Assembly (NCBI GenBank): GCA_964304625.1
Contig: OZ199840.1
Span: 3,162,001 to 3,226,000, forward strand
DNA from: Kudoa neothunni
Lineage: Eukaryota; Cnidaria
DNA length: 64,000 nucleotides
Direction: 5' to 3'
The translations under genes and the position numbers were made by a program. The notes beneath the pieces are model-generated. The model was given only the letters and a program-made list of their open reading frames with translations. It searched no databases and was not told the origin of the DNA. The number at the start of each line of letters is the position of its first letter. Positions within the stretch are counted from its first letter, which is position 1. Below, piece by piece: positions 14,101 to 30,905 of the stretch.

Positions 14101-16875
14101 GATAGTTAATCAAAACTTTAATGATCCTGCATGGAGTATGGGTTTGGGTAATGCTGCCAACGCCAACAATTATTCGGACTGTACTGTCAATACGGCAGAC
14201 ATTAAAATGTTGAGCATACCAGAGTTTCCTCCGGAGAATAATTATGTTGGTCAACCATCTCCAAACAATCAATACGTTATTCCAAATATCGAGTATACTT
14301 TTCAAGAATTAACATAGTTTCTGATTCAGTTGATTTAGTCATGTATCAGTTTCAATGAATGTGATACCCCCAAACAGTAAACAATTGGCAAAATGCGGGC
14401 TTCCATTTGGCATTGTGTATACTCCATTGAAGAAGCTCGAGGTAAAAATACGGAGCGTATAAATATTTACACGCGCCATTATATGAGTGACTAAGTTGAT
14501 TTACTTTATGTAGAACATCCCTCTAATCTGTCCGAAGGAAATAACACGTTGTGGCAAATGTTTATGCTATTTGAATCCATATTCACCTTGGGAAGATTCG
14601 ACGACATTTGTGTGTGTACTTTGTGGTCGGCGAAGATCACTGACCACGGAGAACTGTGTTGATATGTTGAATGAGCATGTAGCGAGTCAACAACAAACTC
14701 TAGTTAGTTACACCCAGTCGCCGATGTTACAGGTTGCTTTGACCAATTCCACGTATGAAATATTAGCACCATCTTCATTTTGTAAATATCCTCCAAAAAC
14801 TCCCTGTTACATTCTACTGATGGATATGACACAGAGGAGTGTATCTACTGGCTATTTGGAAATAATGTTGGAGTGTTTGTCGGAGAAGGTGTTATCGCTT
14901 TGTCCTAATAGGCGATGTTCGGTTGCGTTTGTGGGATACAATCAGTTTGTTCATTATTTCAGTATAAAAGTAAAAATTGTTTTTCTTTCATTTATTGATG
15001 ATTATAATTGTGTATGTGTAGAACATTTCCAAGGATGGATCGTCTCCTAAAACTCTTCATCATGTGATAACTGACATCAACTCAATACATCAACCATTTG
15101 AGGACGAATTGTTTGTTTATCCCGCAAAGGATGTCGATAAATTTAGACATTTTCTTAAAACCTTACCTCAAGCTATTCGGTCATACGTCCCAATTGGTAG
15201 TGGGCCTTGTTGTATGACGAATGCGCTTAGATTTTGTATGAATATTTTGGATAAAACTGGCGGGAAAATAATCTTATTCAACGGGACTCCTCCAACAGTA
15301 GGTGAGGGAGTGGTGACTGCTCCCGAGATCAAATACGAAGGCCAAGCAGAAAATATTATTTCCCTGCCTACACCCGCATCCACCATCTACAAAAGTATCA
15401 GTGTGCAGGCCTACAAAAAATCAATTTGCATCGACTTTTTTTACATCGGTTTCGAAAGCTACTCACCACTTGTTGAGTTGATCACCATGGTCAACAACTG
15501 TGGTGGTACTTACAGATATTTCGCTTACAACGAAAAATCATCCCAACTTCAATTTGCCTCCAGACTGAAGAGTGAATTGACTTATCATTGGGAAAGCGAT
15601 TTTGCTATCGACAATTTGGTCGCAGTTCGTACATCCAGAGGTATTGAGGTTGAATCTTACTACGGCAATTTTATGGTTGAATCGGCTGGAAAATTGATTC
15701 TACCTTATGTGAACGAAAGCACCACACTTGCTATCAAACTGGAAATTGATGACGTACCGTTTGTTTCCAACGACAATGTTTACACCCAGTTCGCTCTATT
15801 TTACACCTGTCCTAATGGTATAAATTTTGGTTTCTTATTACATTTATTTAATTTTTTAGGCGAAAGACGTATTAGAGTGACCACAGTGGCTATTAAGGTT
15901 CTCCCTAAAAATAATCCCATTTCAGTTTTCCGCGGCGCTAATGAATTCGCTATAGCTGCGTTGATTGCACGTATCGTTTATTTCCGTGTTCAATCCAAAA
16001 ACAAACTTTCTTACATCCATGAAGCCACTGTTAACTCATGTAAACAGATTGTAACAGAATTTTATGAGGCCATAAAAACAAAATTCGACGGAAGAAATCT
16101 GTTGATGCACACAAATCTCCAACATTTGCTTTGTTTTGTACACTCCTTGGTTTATCATGTGAGTGTTTTTCTACTGCATGTCTACTGATTGTGATATTCG
16201 TGTTTAGCCCTCTCTTTCACAAATCACCACCACCATGAGCGTTGATAGTCGAATAAGTTTTTTGGAAATCATCAAAACGTGTTCTGTTCGTGAATTGATT
16301 AGTCGGCTCTATCCAAAATTATATCCCTTAAATAACTTGGAATATTGCTCATTCGAGGAAGTGATTGATCGTGCTGGTGACCCTCAAAAATTCATTCATC
16401 CTTTACATCCCTCGGCCCAATTCATGTACCAACAATGCGCCTACCTACTTGATGTAGGCTACGCCACTTTTATACTGATTCCCAAAGGCATCTCGCCTAA
16501 TTTTCTCAAAATGGTATTCAACTGTGATTCGTTTGACGAATTGCCCTATCACACGGTTGGTTTACCTTCGTATCCGAACGAACTGAGTTCTAAACTCAAA
16601 CAATTCATCAACTATGTGGTGACTCATGACAGGACTCGTTTTTATCCCTATCTTAGCACAGTGATTTTCAAGTAATCACACATTTGAAAAACTAATATTA
16701 TTATTATAATATTCACATATTTCCCACCTCTAACCAATTCATATTTAGAGTCAACGTCAACAGCATTTGTAGCTTTTATAATTATCTACCATTTGACAGA
16801 AGACCCAATAAATTGGCTTCATTGAATGAATTCTATTCGAGTCTTAAGGAGGCCATCATCAACAAATCCAGCTAA
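8157..16875 (+). CDS. SEC24: SEC24, COPII coat cargo-binding subunit (9 exons)
   Basis: SEC24 pairs with SEC23 in the inner COPII coat and selects cargo at ER exit sites. Exons: 8157-8604, 13288-14061, 14106-14292, 14339-14441, 14514-14969, 15022-15817, 15860-16158, 16208-16671, 16749-16875, giving 1,218 codons with every junction GT-AG and in phase. The first about 480 residues are low-complexity (Asn/Ser/Thr/Pro/Tyr), as in other SEC24s. Then come the linker SMNVIPPNSKQLAKCGLPFG, a zinc finger near residues 510-542 (RCGKC and CVLCG), the trunk domain (ILLMDMTQRS), FYIG and later GERRIRVTT, and the gelsolin-like end. Family members are usually 900-1,100 aa; the extra length is in the disordered N-terminus. 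The start is the first in-frame ATG after upstream non-ATG codons. Intron 1 is 4,683 nt, the others 42-77 nt. It converges on DPH1. Confidence 0.97.
9497..9543 (+). repeat. Dispersed repeat, copy 1
   Basis: The core GAGTTGCTGGGATTAAAATT followed by a GCGCATGCGTA palindrome recurs at 18451-18500 (same strand) and 22281-22330 (opposite strand). Similarity extends a little upstream of the core. All copies are short; the parent element is unknown. Confidence 0.65.
10450..10512 (+). repeat. Dispersed repeat family B, copy 1
   Basis: This segment and 20828-20890 share AAAGTT(C/T)A(T/C)GCGGGG, then AAGGATATTAATTTG and AATAAAAATTA, about 80% identical over 60 bases by eye. A weaker relative lies at 438-493. 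It may be one end of a non-autonomous transposon. Confidence 0.55.
11167..11190. repeat. (AT)n microsatellite
   Basis: Uninterrupted AT dinucleotide run in SEC24 intron 1. Confidence 0.95.
11237..11285 (+). repeat. piggyBac-type terminal sequence
   Basis: TTAA followed by CCCTTGAAAGGTAACC and an imperfect GGGTCCC core. It resembles the piggyBac-type ends elsewhere in this window (45310, 47799, 59223). A matching right end inside the intron was not found, so it may be a solo or degraded end. Confidence 0.4.
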
Positions 16876-16898
16876 TAACTGTAAAACCAACTATCATC

Positions 16899-16904
16899 AA
16901 TAAA
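16899..16904 (+). terminator. SEC24 polyadenylation signal
   Basis: Canonical AATAAA 24 bases after the SEC24 stop codon, in the 290-bp gap between the convergent ends of SEC24 and DPH1. The rest of that gap holds nothing recognisable. Confidence 0.7.
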
Positions 16905-17165
16905 ATCTATAACCTATATATGGTCTTTATTTATTCCCATATATAACTCAAATAACACTCCCCAACTATCTCCTCATATACATAAAATAATATATTAACA
17001 AATGTAGGATTTATTATGTAATAAAATGATTTTTTTATCTTGATCTGCTTTCTTTACATGGCACACGCCATACAAAAATGCGTTCTTTTGTATAATACAA
17101 TAATACACTACAGCTATAAATGGTCTATGCAAATCACCAATTCACTCGTGCATTATTATTATTAA

Positions 17166-19535
17166 TTATTCGTTATAGGAGACAGTGGAGGTGAGAGAAT
17201 TTTTACGGGCTAATAAATAGAAGATAAATTGAGTACAAATTTAAGACACGAAAACATACTTTTTGGTGCACGTTTCCTTAACTTTGATGCCGCCATGATG
17301 TTATGATTTGGAGTCCATGGGCCAAGACTGTCTGCAGCATAATAATCCATAGGATATTTTCTATTCCATCCAACATTGCCAGTGACAACCGAAAGCTCGT
17401 AAGTTGTCAAAAGAGGTTTGTGATACGAATCACTCCAATCAATAGATAAACGTGGACAGGCAATTTGAACCCACACATCGATATGATCACCAAAATAGAG
17501 CAACTTTTGAGGAGTTAGCTCCGAAACAAATATAGTCAATGGGCTGGTTCGATGAGAGTTGATTATCTGTTTTTTCAGATGATTGAACACATTGGTGTTC
17601 CCCTGTCGGCCGAGTGTCCCCAAAACTATTCCAAACCTGCCGGTAGATTCGATAGCTTTGTTGATTAGTGTCTCTTGTTTGTCCATGAGTTTCTCATGAT
17701 CCAGCACCTCCTTGGTGATCATTTTATTATAGGGATCATACCTAAATGTGATAATGGGGAATCAGATAGGTCGGGTTAGTTTGCTCAGTGATGACAGATC
17801 AAAATCTTACTTGTAGGCGGGAATGTGAGGACTTTGAATCATTAGTGATTCGATATGGAAACGGCCGTCACCAAGGTACCTAAAAAATACACAATAAACA
17901 GTTGTATAGGAGTTGAGGAAAAACACTATCTCCACTATAGTGTTGATTCAAAAATGAAAACTATCTATTACAGTATCTCAGTTATATCGTCAGGCAATGC
18001 GGGCGCTGTACAACCAAGCACTTCGCCCTTGGTTAGTGGAAATGCTTGGGGAATCATTGCTTGAAATCCATGTTCCTTCAGTTTAGCTACACAGTTCTAT
18101 GAGTTTAAATATATTATTTGTTTAATTAATCATTCGGTTAACATTAATAGCAGCTGTTAATGGGATTGTAAAGTGCAAGCGAGACTATGTTCACAATGCT
18201 TGTCTTTTAATTTTAAACACGCAAGGATTTTTTTGCCAACCATCAAATACAATACATGATTAAATTTCTAATTATCTTTGATATAAATATTGAATGTCTG
18301 TCTCAAAAAAAAATTCAGAAAGTAGCTATTTGCATTGCAAATAATATTTAATGACTAATTTTTATTATAATTATTTCTGTCCCCTCCCCCAGAACGAAAT
18401 GGAGGGAATAAACAAATATAGCAGATTCTAAAAAATTAAATTTGTACACAACTTTTAACTGAGTTGCTGGGATTAAAAATTTTAGGCACGCATGCGTACA
18501 TATAATTGGAGTTAAAATTATCACGCCAAGAGCTTATGCCCCAAATTTAATCCCTAATGTGTAGTTTTTTGTTGCATTGCATTACACCAGTGTTTAAAAA
18601 ATATATTATGAACAGAATTTTCGCGATAAATAACGTATGCAAATATACCTAAGGTTAGATATGTGTGGGATAGTAGAAAGACATAAAATTAGTGCGTTAC
18701 TGATTAATATTTCAACGGATATGCGCATGACTAAGTTAAATTAAATTTGGCCGCGTAAACACTTTCAGTCTGTATTGCACCCCAATCAACCTCCAACATA
18801 TTGCACATACATGCAGGTCAGTAGCGAACTGAATAGTGGTTATGCACGCGAAGTACGAATCATCTCTAAAGTTCTTGGCGATTGTGGCCACAAAATGATC
18901 CACATCAATTCTTATTTCCACAAACACATACAACACCTTCGAAAATGGAGTCATATCCAATGGAACTGTGAAACTGTAATTAAAAAAAAGAGCTTAAATG
19001 GGTACCAAGACAGCTGTGACCATAATGAATAATCATATCACATCCGAAAATAGAAGACGTGAAATCATCAATGCAACATGCACCATAGGACACATCTCCC
19101 ATAATGACAACTTCCACATTGGCCAATCTATTATATGAAAATTCAAAATGTTGCGTTAGGACAGAATCAACCACGATTGGAGTTACCTTTCAATAATATC
19201 GGCTAGTGTGATTGAAAATAGAATAAGTCCTTCAGGAAACTGTAATGCAACTATTCGAAATGTGTTCATTTGATAATTTACGCGCAAAACTATTACCTCT
19301 TTTGCAGTTATTCTGCTTAATATGCCATATAGTTTTAGCTACTTCAAAATTGTAGTTATCAGGTAGAAGAGAAAGAGCTTTCAACAATTCTGGATTTTGA
19401 GAGATATCTGTGGGAATTTGATGCTTACGTCGAGCCTCTAGTCGATTTTCTAATATATTGGAACAAAAATATAAAACCTCGGACTCTTTCTTTAGCTGTA
19501 AGGGTCATTAATTTATGTCGTCTTTTTTCATCCAT
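17166..19535 (-). CDS. DPH1: DPH1, diphthamide synthesis radical-SAM-like subunit (9 exons)
   Basis: With DPH2, DPH1 transfers the 3-amino-3-carboxypropyl group of SAM to the modified histidine of elongation factor 2, the first step of diphthamide synthesis in the cytosol. Exons (descending): 19535-19478, 19437-19297, 19250-19187, 19127-19006, 18965-18811, 18096-17972, 17879-17811, 17741-17260, 17209-17166. They total 420 codons (419 aa; human is about 440), all GT-AG and in phase. Conserved blocks: [103 protein letters not shown] and LGPWTPNH. The three iron-sulfur Cys positions (about C105/106, C209, C339) are all present. Intron 5 is 714 nt and carries a dispersed repeat; the others are 40-92 nt. 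No frame damage was seen. Confidence 0.97.
18451..18500 (+). repeat. Dispersed repeat, copy 2 (in DPH1 intron 5)
   Basis: Shares the core GAGTTGCTGGGATTAAAAAT and a trailing CGCATGCGTAC palindrome with 9497-9543 and, inverted, 22281-22330. It lies antisense inside the only long DPH1 intron, so insertion probably explains part of that intron's size. Confidence 0.65.
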
Positions 19536-19828
19536 CTTCGGGGGATATTTATGGAATACCCTAACACCAAAAAAGACCTCGTGATTCGGTATTTTCTAGG
19601 GTTGCCCCATACCAATAAAATTTCGTTTTTTAAAACCATTATATAATGAAGAATAATGTGTCAAATTACATTAAAATGTATCGAGGTATCTTTAAATTGA
19701 CTCTTTAAAATTATTCTTTTATTTTTATAAATCTTTACGCATTTCACCATTGAATAATACAAAAAAATATTAGGTTTGTAATATTCATTAGGCTTGCCAA
19801 TAAAATATCAGATAACGGTAAAGTAATG

Positions 19829-20835
19829 GGCACCTAAAAACGTCCTCTTTCGTGTGTTTCCTCATAGTTCTTTTTTCACGATTCTTGACAATAAAATATA
19901 AGAATACGGAGATCAAAAATTCAACTCTACATAATAACTTCAAAATTTTGAGAAAGTTTCATCCTATCGCGGGCGGATACACGTGTAATCTCCATCTTTT
20001 TCAACAAAAATTGAATCGATCTCCAATTTGTTTTGATAATCATTCATAAATTGGTTCTATTTCATATTTTTTATCATATTAATGCAAACTTTACAATATC
20101 AAATTTTATTACACAGGTTTTTTAATAACTAATCAACATTTTATTTTTGATCAAAATTTAATTTCAATAGGGAAATAACTTAGGATAGATTATAATAAGT
20201 TATCACGTTTTAGGAGGAATTCTAATGTGTGTTTAGCGTAGCATTCGATAAACGTTTAAATATAATTATAAAAAAACGGAAAAACCGTTATTTCTATAAG
20301 ATTATTGGTTTTAATGAATTATATATGTACCGCTAAATATAATAACCTTAATTGACATAGTGTTGATATCTTAAAATATTCTGAATACGTATATTCTACC
20401 GATTTTGTTGTTAGGAAATTTTTGCACATAGAAAAACTTAAAAAACAATCAAAATATAGTTTTAAATTTTTGTTTCAATGTTTTACGCATACTTCAAGGG
20501 GAAAAAATTAATATACTCATTTTTAAAAATTAGGTTCCAGAATTTTAATAATAAAAACTGAATAATTTCTTAGTTTCTAAAAAGAAATTTAATAAAACAA
20601 ATTATAAACTGAAACAAATCTTATTACATTGGTATCTATATTTGAAAGTTCACAAATATTTTTATTAAAATGAAAAATGAGATGTTTTCGTGAAATTTGC
20701 AAAAAGTTTTTTTTAAAGTTAGTTTATATAAAATTGTTAAATATCACTAGTATAAATCTAAATAGTAATAATAAATAACTTTTGGGGTGATAACTAAGAA
20801 ACTAACAAAATAATTCAATGTTTATTGAAAAAAGC
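19829..20835 (+). mobile_element. Copy of the 1.1-kb long-inverted-repeat element
   Basis: Starts with GGCACCTAAAAACGTCC and is alignable by eye, with many substitutions, to almost the whole of 33688-34786 read on the minus strand. Shared stretches include GAGGAATT, CATTCGATAAA, GAAAAATGAGAT, AAAGTTAGT and TAATAATAAATAAC then TAACTAAGAAA. The right end has diverged or been replaced near 20820. No protein is encoded; it is non-autonomous. Confidence 0.6.
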
Positions 20836-20890
20836 GCATTAAAGTTTACGCGGGGCCGAAGGATATTAATTTGTGCAATAAAAATTAATT
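20828..20890 (+). repeat. Dispersed repeat family B, copy 2
   Basis: Matches 10450-10512 (ACGCGGGG, then AAGGATATTAATTTG, then AATAAAAATTA). It abuts the diverged right end of the element at 19829-20835, so it may be part of a second insertion. Confidence 0.55.
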
Positions 20891-22280
20891 TTCTTGTGTT
20901 TTCTTCATCACTATTACGAAATTTTCTATTTTTTATCCCTTAAAAAGTTAGTGGTGCACACATTTTCTGAGCCTGTCCAGAATTTTACTTTAAAAATCCC
21001 CCTGGCCAAAAAATAACGTATTAGATTGCATTTTAAGATAGTTTAAATAGTTAGAGAACGAAAATAAATATGACACTGACCTTAAATTATTTGTTGTTGG
21101 TGCCGGGACAAGAAATTGTTTATTAAAAACCAGGATTGACACATTCCTGCACAGAAATGATCATGATTTAAATTTTGAAATCAAAATCGACGAAGTATGA
21201 TGCTTTAAAAAAATTTGGGTTGACTGCTTCTATAAATCAATCTGAAACATAATATTTTTTTAATGTTATAAAGAAACGTCTTTATGCGAAATCTTCCCCA
21301 AGCAACACTGGTTAGTTCGCGCTAGTATCTTATAAAAATATGGCAGGCGAACAATTCAATTATCTGATAAAATATATTACTCGTAGTTTGATGTTTCCAT
21401 GAATAAAAAATACCAATCTCGCGCTAATATCTTTTTTTGTATTAAATTAATTAGTTATCCATGCAGTGGACATCAAAACATTATTTGAGAAAATTAATAT
21501 TTTACAGACCGACAAAACAATCAGTTAGGTTACCTTATTAAATAAAATCAGTAAATTTTAGAGAAAAAAAACTTTTTGTTGAATGACTAAAAATTTTGGC
21601 ATAATCTCACTAGAATACAACAAACATCCAAAACGATTGAAATTTAAAATGTAGGCATGCGTAGAACAAGGTATAGGAATTGGTATTGGTGCAACCTTAG
21701 TATTTTCTGTCATAAGGTTTGAATTTAGTTTAATATTTCTTTTAATTATATTGATTAATACGTAACTATTTTAAGAATAACAATTTATAGACTATAATAT
21801 TCAATATTTCTATTTTCCAAATTTAAATGATATTTTATATCTGCATTTTAACATGTTGAAATTATACGAAGCGACTTATTCAAGTGTTAAACATTAAATT
21901 TTTATTGGCGATAAATGCGCGTGCGTGATTAACACATGAAGAAGAAGGACGATAAATAAATTTCTGTTAATTGAATTTTCGCAAAATGAAAGATATTTTA
22001 TATATTATTCATCAAAGCTTTTGTAACAATAAGTTAAGAAATTGGGTTTGAGATAATGCTCGTAGGATTCAGATGCAATGGTGCTATGCGCCATACCGTC
22101 TCGAATCTCACCCGCACACGCGCTTTAAATGGACCACAACCGTTAAGATCCACATGCTACAACAAATAGACTGTTATGAGTTGTTTGACTTAAATTTCTT
22201 ATAATAGCTAAACTATTGATAAATTCATTGTATTTTTAAAGCAGGCGCTATTGGCACCTTCAATTTAAAATATTAAACGG

Positions 22281-22330
22281 CATGTACGCACGCGCAGTTA
22301 AAATTTTAATTCCAACAACTCTTAATCACA
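22281..22330 (-). repeat. Dispersed repeat, copy 3 (inverted)
   Basis: On the minus strand it reads GAGTTGTTGGAATTAAAATT and then GCGCGTGCGTACATG, matching copies at 9497 and 18451. Confidence 0.6.
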
Positions 22331-22857
22331 AGTTGTATACAGATTTTATTAATTTAATCTTTTATTTTAAATTAATGATGACCGAATATTATTAACCATG
22401 GCAACAACCAATTTCTATTATTAAACCACACAGAACTTTATAATTATTAGAATAAAAATTTAGTTTTTCAATGAACCTCTTAATAGGGGTTGAGATAAGT
22501 TCGGTTTTTTAATTAGTATATACTAGCTTCTATTATCAATTGATACAGTATTTTAAACAAAGAACGACAAAAGTAAGTTTTTAATCTATCACATTTTTAA
22601 ATATTTTTTGGATGCAAAAGAATTAACAGTGATAATTGAAAATATTATTTACAAAACCGAATTGTCTTAACCCCTACCTCTTAATCCATATGAAACAATA
22701 GTTTTTCAATATTTCAATCAACCTTGCTTATATTTCATTAGTTCCAAATTTCATTGTAAAATAATCGCTTGATTAGTAGTTATGGTGCAGTTGTTTAGAA
22801 CACGCCAAAAAAAGGAAAATAAATATAATGGGTTATGAAAAATGAAACATCAAAAAA

Positions 22858-23400
22858 CTATTTTCTCAACGTTTTCAAAATAATTAAAAGGGTTTGTAGA
22901 TTATTTTTTTCTCCCTCCAGTTGGTTTAGATATTCCTCATTTGTGGTGAGAATGGCTTTCTCTTCTAGCTCCAAAAGTTCCAACATCGACTTCGCATTGC
23001 TAGTTGACGGAAACTGTTGAGCTAACTTGATCATGTTCACGCACTCTTGTTGGTTTACGCGGGACTGTTTTAGTTTTTGTAATTGTTCACGGCATTTAAT
23101 CGCTCGTCGCTTGGTTTCAGCGATATTTTCTCTAATTGCTATGTACAAATGTTCGTTATGGATATTGTTGGCTGTAACGTTGACATTCTGAAGAGCATCC
23201 TTCTTAAATCCAAATTGAATAGCGGTTACAATACCATCAATTTGTTGGAGAAGTTCTTGATCAATTATTCCTTCGTTTTCCGCTTTCTTATACAACACGT
23301 AGAACATTTTGATTACACTGCATATGCGACGTTCATCGCCTATGCCATCATTATCGTAAACAAGTTTTTTATACAGAAATGACTCTCTTTCGTTATTCAT
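22858..23400 (-). CDS. THOC7: THOC7, THO/TREX complex subunit (single exon)
   Basis: A 180-residue intronless protein resembling THOC7, a coiled-coil subunit of the THO complex that couples transcription to mRNA export in the nucleus. The best match is the N-terminal block: here KKLVYDNDGIGDERRICSVIK, split as KKLVYDNDG and IGDERRICSVIK, against RLLIDGDGAGDDRRINLLVK in human. The central part is helical and heptad-like (ETKRRAIKCREQLQKLKQSR, then NQQECVNMIKLAQQFPS), matching the THOC7 pattern of KRIRKNRQEYDALAKVIQ then HPDR. Human THOC7 is 204 aa, so length fits. The ATG at 23400 is directly preceded by a GCGCATGCG palindrome, a likely promoter element. Assignment rests on these motifs; confidence is good but not absolute. 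Confidence 0.85.
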   Translation of the reverse strand: MNNERESFLYKKLVYDNDGIGDERRICSVIKMFYVLYKKAENEGIIDQELLQQIDGIVTAIQFGFKKDALQNVNVTANNIHNEHLYIAIRENIAETKRRAIKCREQLQKLKQSRVNQQECVNMIKLAQQFPSTSNAKSMLELLELEEKAILTTNEEYLNQLEGEKNNLQTLLIILKTLRK

Positions 23401-23401
23401 C

Positions 23402-23412
23402 GCGCATGCGTC
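23402..23412. promoter_or_regulatory. NRF1-like palindrome at the THOC7 start
   Basis: CGCGCATGCGTC immediately upstream of the THOC7 ATG. NRF1 in animals binds TGCGCATGCGCA-type sites near transcription starts. If used here, the 5' UTR must be extremely short or the site lies within it. Confidence 0.5.
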
Positions 23413-24785
23413 AAAGCTATTCGCGTTGCTCTTTATGATGAAGTGAGTTTTTTTTATTAATAAAATTTATATTTAGAAATTTAACAAATTATTTTTTTAT
23501 AAATTATAAGAATAAGTTGGTTAGACAAAAGGACGGAACATATTTGCTATTAGAGTGTTTTTTATAACTAAGCTAATTAATTTGTTTTCTTAAGGCTCTA
23601 AAAATAATCGGGATAATAATGTAATAGGATAAAACAAAAAATGTATTTTAGCTGATCATATTATTTTTATTTAATTGTGGTGATGTATTAAGAAATTATA
23701 TTTTGTGGCAATCAAAATTTATTTAGTTTATCAACAAGAAATAGTTGTAATCTTTTAAGAGAATTCTATTAATGTTTATAGGTAAGAAAATAAGCACTAA
23801 AAAATTATCCGACCACCAAATTGAATGTTAAAACCCTCAGGAAATTAGGCAATATTGCGCACTATTGAAAATTAATAAAAGCACTGTTAACTCATTAATT
23901 TGTAATAAGAAAAGAATAGTCTTAGTTAAAGTAAAACTGTAGGCACATTAAGTTTAGATTGTGGTGCTTAATTGCAGCTCGGTGAAACCAAATTCTGGTT
24001 CATTTGTGACTCGGGATAAATGGACTGAAAACTAAGGACTCCAACCAAAATAGTCTTTTGATGTTGACGACACAACATTGGTATTCTTGTGATAGTAGAA
24101 ACTTTAAAAATTTACTTCGAGTGCCATTAGATAGCCAATAAATTATTCAGTTAATTATTTGTATTTCTTTATTGATTTTTAATGTGGATGAGATCAATAT
24201 TTTTGGGGAAGTTAGATACGACAGCTTTGCATAGAAACATAAAAAATTGTAATTTAATATATAGTCATTGGGAGGGTTAGAGCTAAATTATAATATTCTA
24301 AGTGTTTAAAATCAATCTAAAGGTTTCTAAATGAATTTTTGTTAGAAGGAATAATTTAACGAAAAAACTATAAAATGTATAAAAAGAAACGATTTTTTTA
24401 TTTTTAAACAAAACAACAATATAATATTTGAAATAATTTGGTATAAAAATAGATTTGAATCAGATGAAAAACTTGGATTCGCAAAAAATATCTAAAATTA
24501 TCAAATAGCTGTTTGAATAAACATTTTTTGATAATTAATTACTAAAACCTCAAGAATTGTTGTAATACATTTGAAGTTACTCAATTATATTGATACAAAA
24601 TCGATTTTAAATTAGCATGAGATATTTTCACTATATAAATTCTTTTTTTAAACAAAATTTTTGAGGTTCTTTTATTAATTAGTGATTTACGTTATTTTAG
24701 TTTTTTCTTAAATGAAAAAATATATCCTAAAAGAAGAAGACTTAAGAATGACCTAATAACTTATATTGAATTATTCCTTCTTAAA
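23413..24785. other. Gene-free stretch
   Basis: AT-rich and stop-dense on both strands; no repeat or gene recognised. Confidence 0.5.
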
Positions 24786-24989
24786 ATGAGCAAACAGCTT
24801 GATAATCAAGTAGAAAGAATCCAAAAGAGAATTGAAGCAGTTTCAAACAGGTTTATGTATCAGCGAATAAAAACAATAGCACAATTTATTCAATTTTTAG
24901 CGAATTTTAGATTAGATATAAGACTACAGGCTAAAACCCAACGTAAGCGGTGTGTAGAGCGAGCATCAAAAATATACCAGAATCTTTAA
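24786..24989 (+). CDS. Possible small basic helical protein (67 aa)
   Basis: ATG to TAA frame of 67 residues, rich in Gln, Arg and Lys and predicted helical (KQLDNQVERIQKRIEAVSN then FMYQRIKTIAQFIQFLANF). An AATAAA signal follows about 30 bases after the stop. I do not recognise the family. A faint resemblance of IKTIAQF to IKKIADF in the WAVE-complex subunit BRK1 is too short to use. The upstream frame stays open for some codons, so the true start or an upstream exon is uncertain. It could be chance. Confidence 0.3.
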   Translation: MSKQLDNQVERIQKRIEAVSNRFMYQRIKTIAQFIQFLANFRLDIRLQAKTQRKRCVERASKIYQNL

Positions 24990-25076
24990 TTTTATAATTG
25001 TGTCTATGGGTTTCAAAAATAAAAGAAAAGTTAATTTTGTTATCACTAGAGATCGATTGAACCAGACCGAGATAAG

Positions 25077-30905
<5,829 letters not shown>

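Larger units (their letters stand above)
19536..22857. other. Gene-free stretch between DPH1 and THOC7
   Basis: No supported gene. It holds the long-inverted-repeat element copy (19829-20835), repeat family B (20828-20890) and the inverted dispersed repeat copy (22281-22330). The remainder is AT-rich and stop-dense. Confidence 0.55.

Noticed and set aside
17855-18064. Plus-strand frame of 69 codons
   Set aside because: Antisense to the DPH1 exons carrying GEVLGCTAP and LGDGRFH; a shadow frame.
18775-19032. Plus-strand frame inside DPH1
   Set aside because: It lies antisense to conserved DPH1 exons and has no homology of its own.
19438-19477. A 28-nt intron in DPH1 exon 1-2
   Set aside because: A later acceptor (CGACTAG) gives a 40-nt intron in the correct phase, consistent with the other introns.
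24786-24989. Identification of the small helical frame as BRK1
   Set aside because: Only IK-IA-F and scattered residues agree; too short and too low in complexity to claim.
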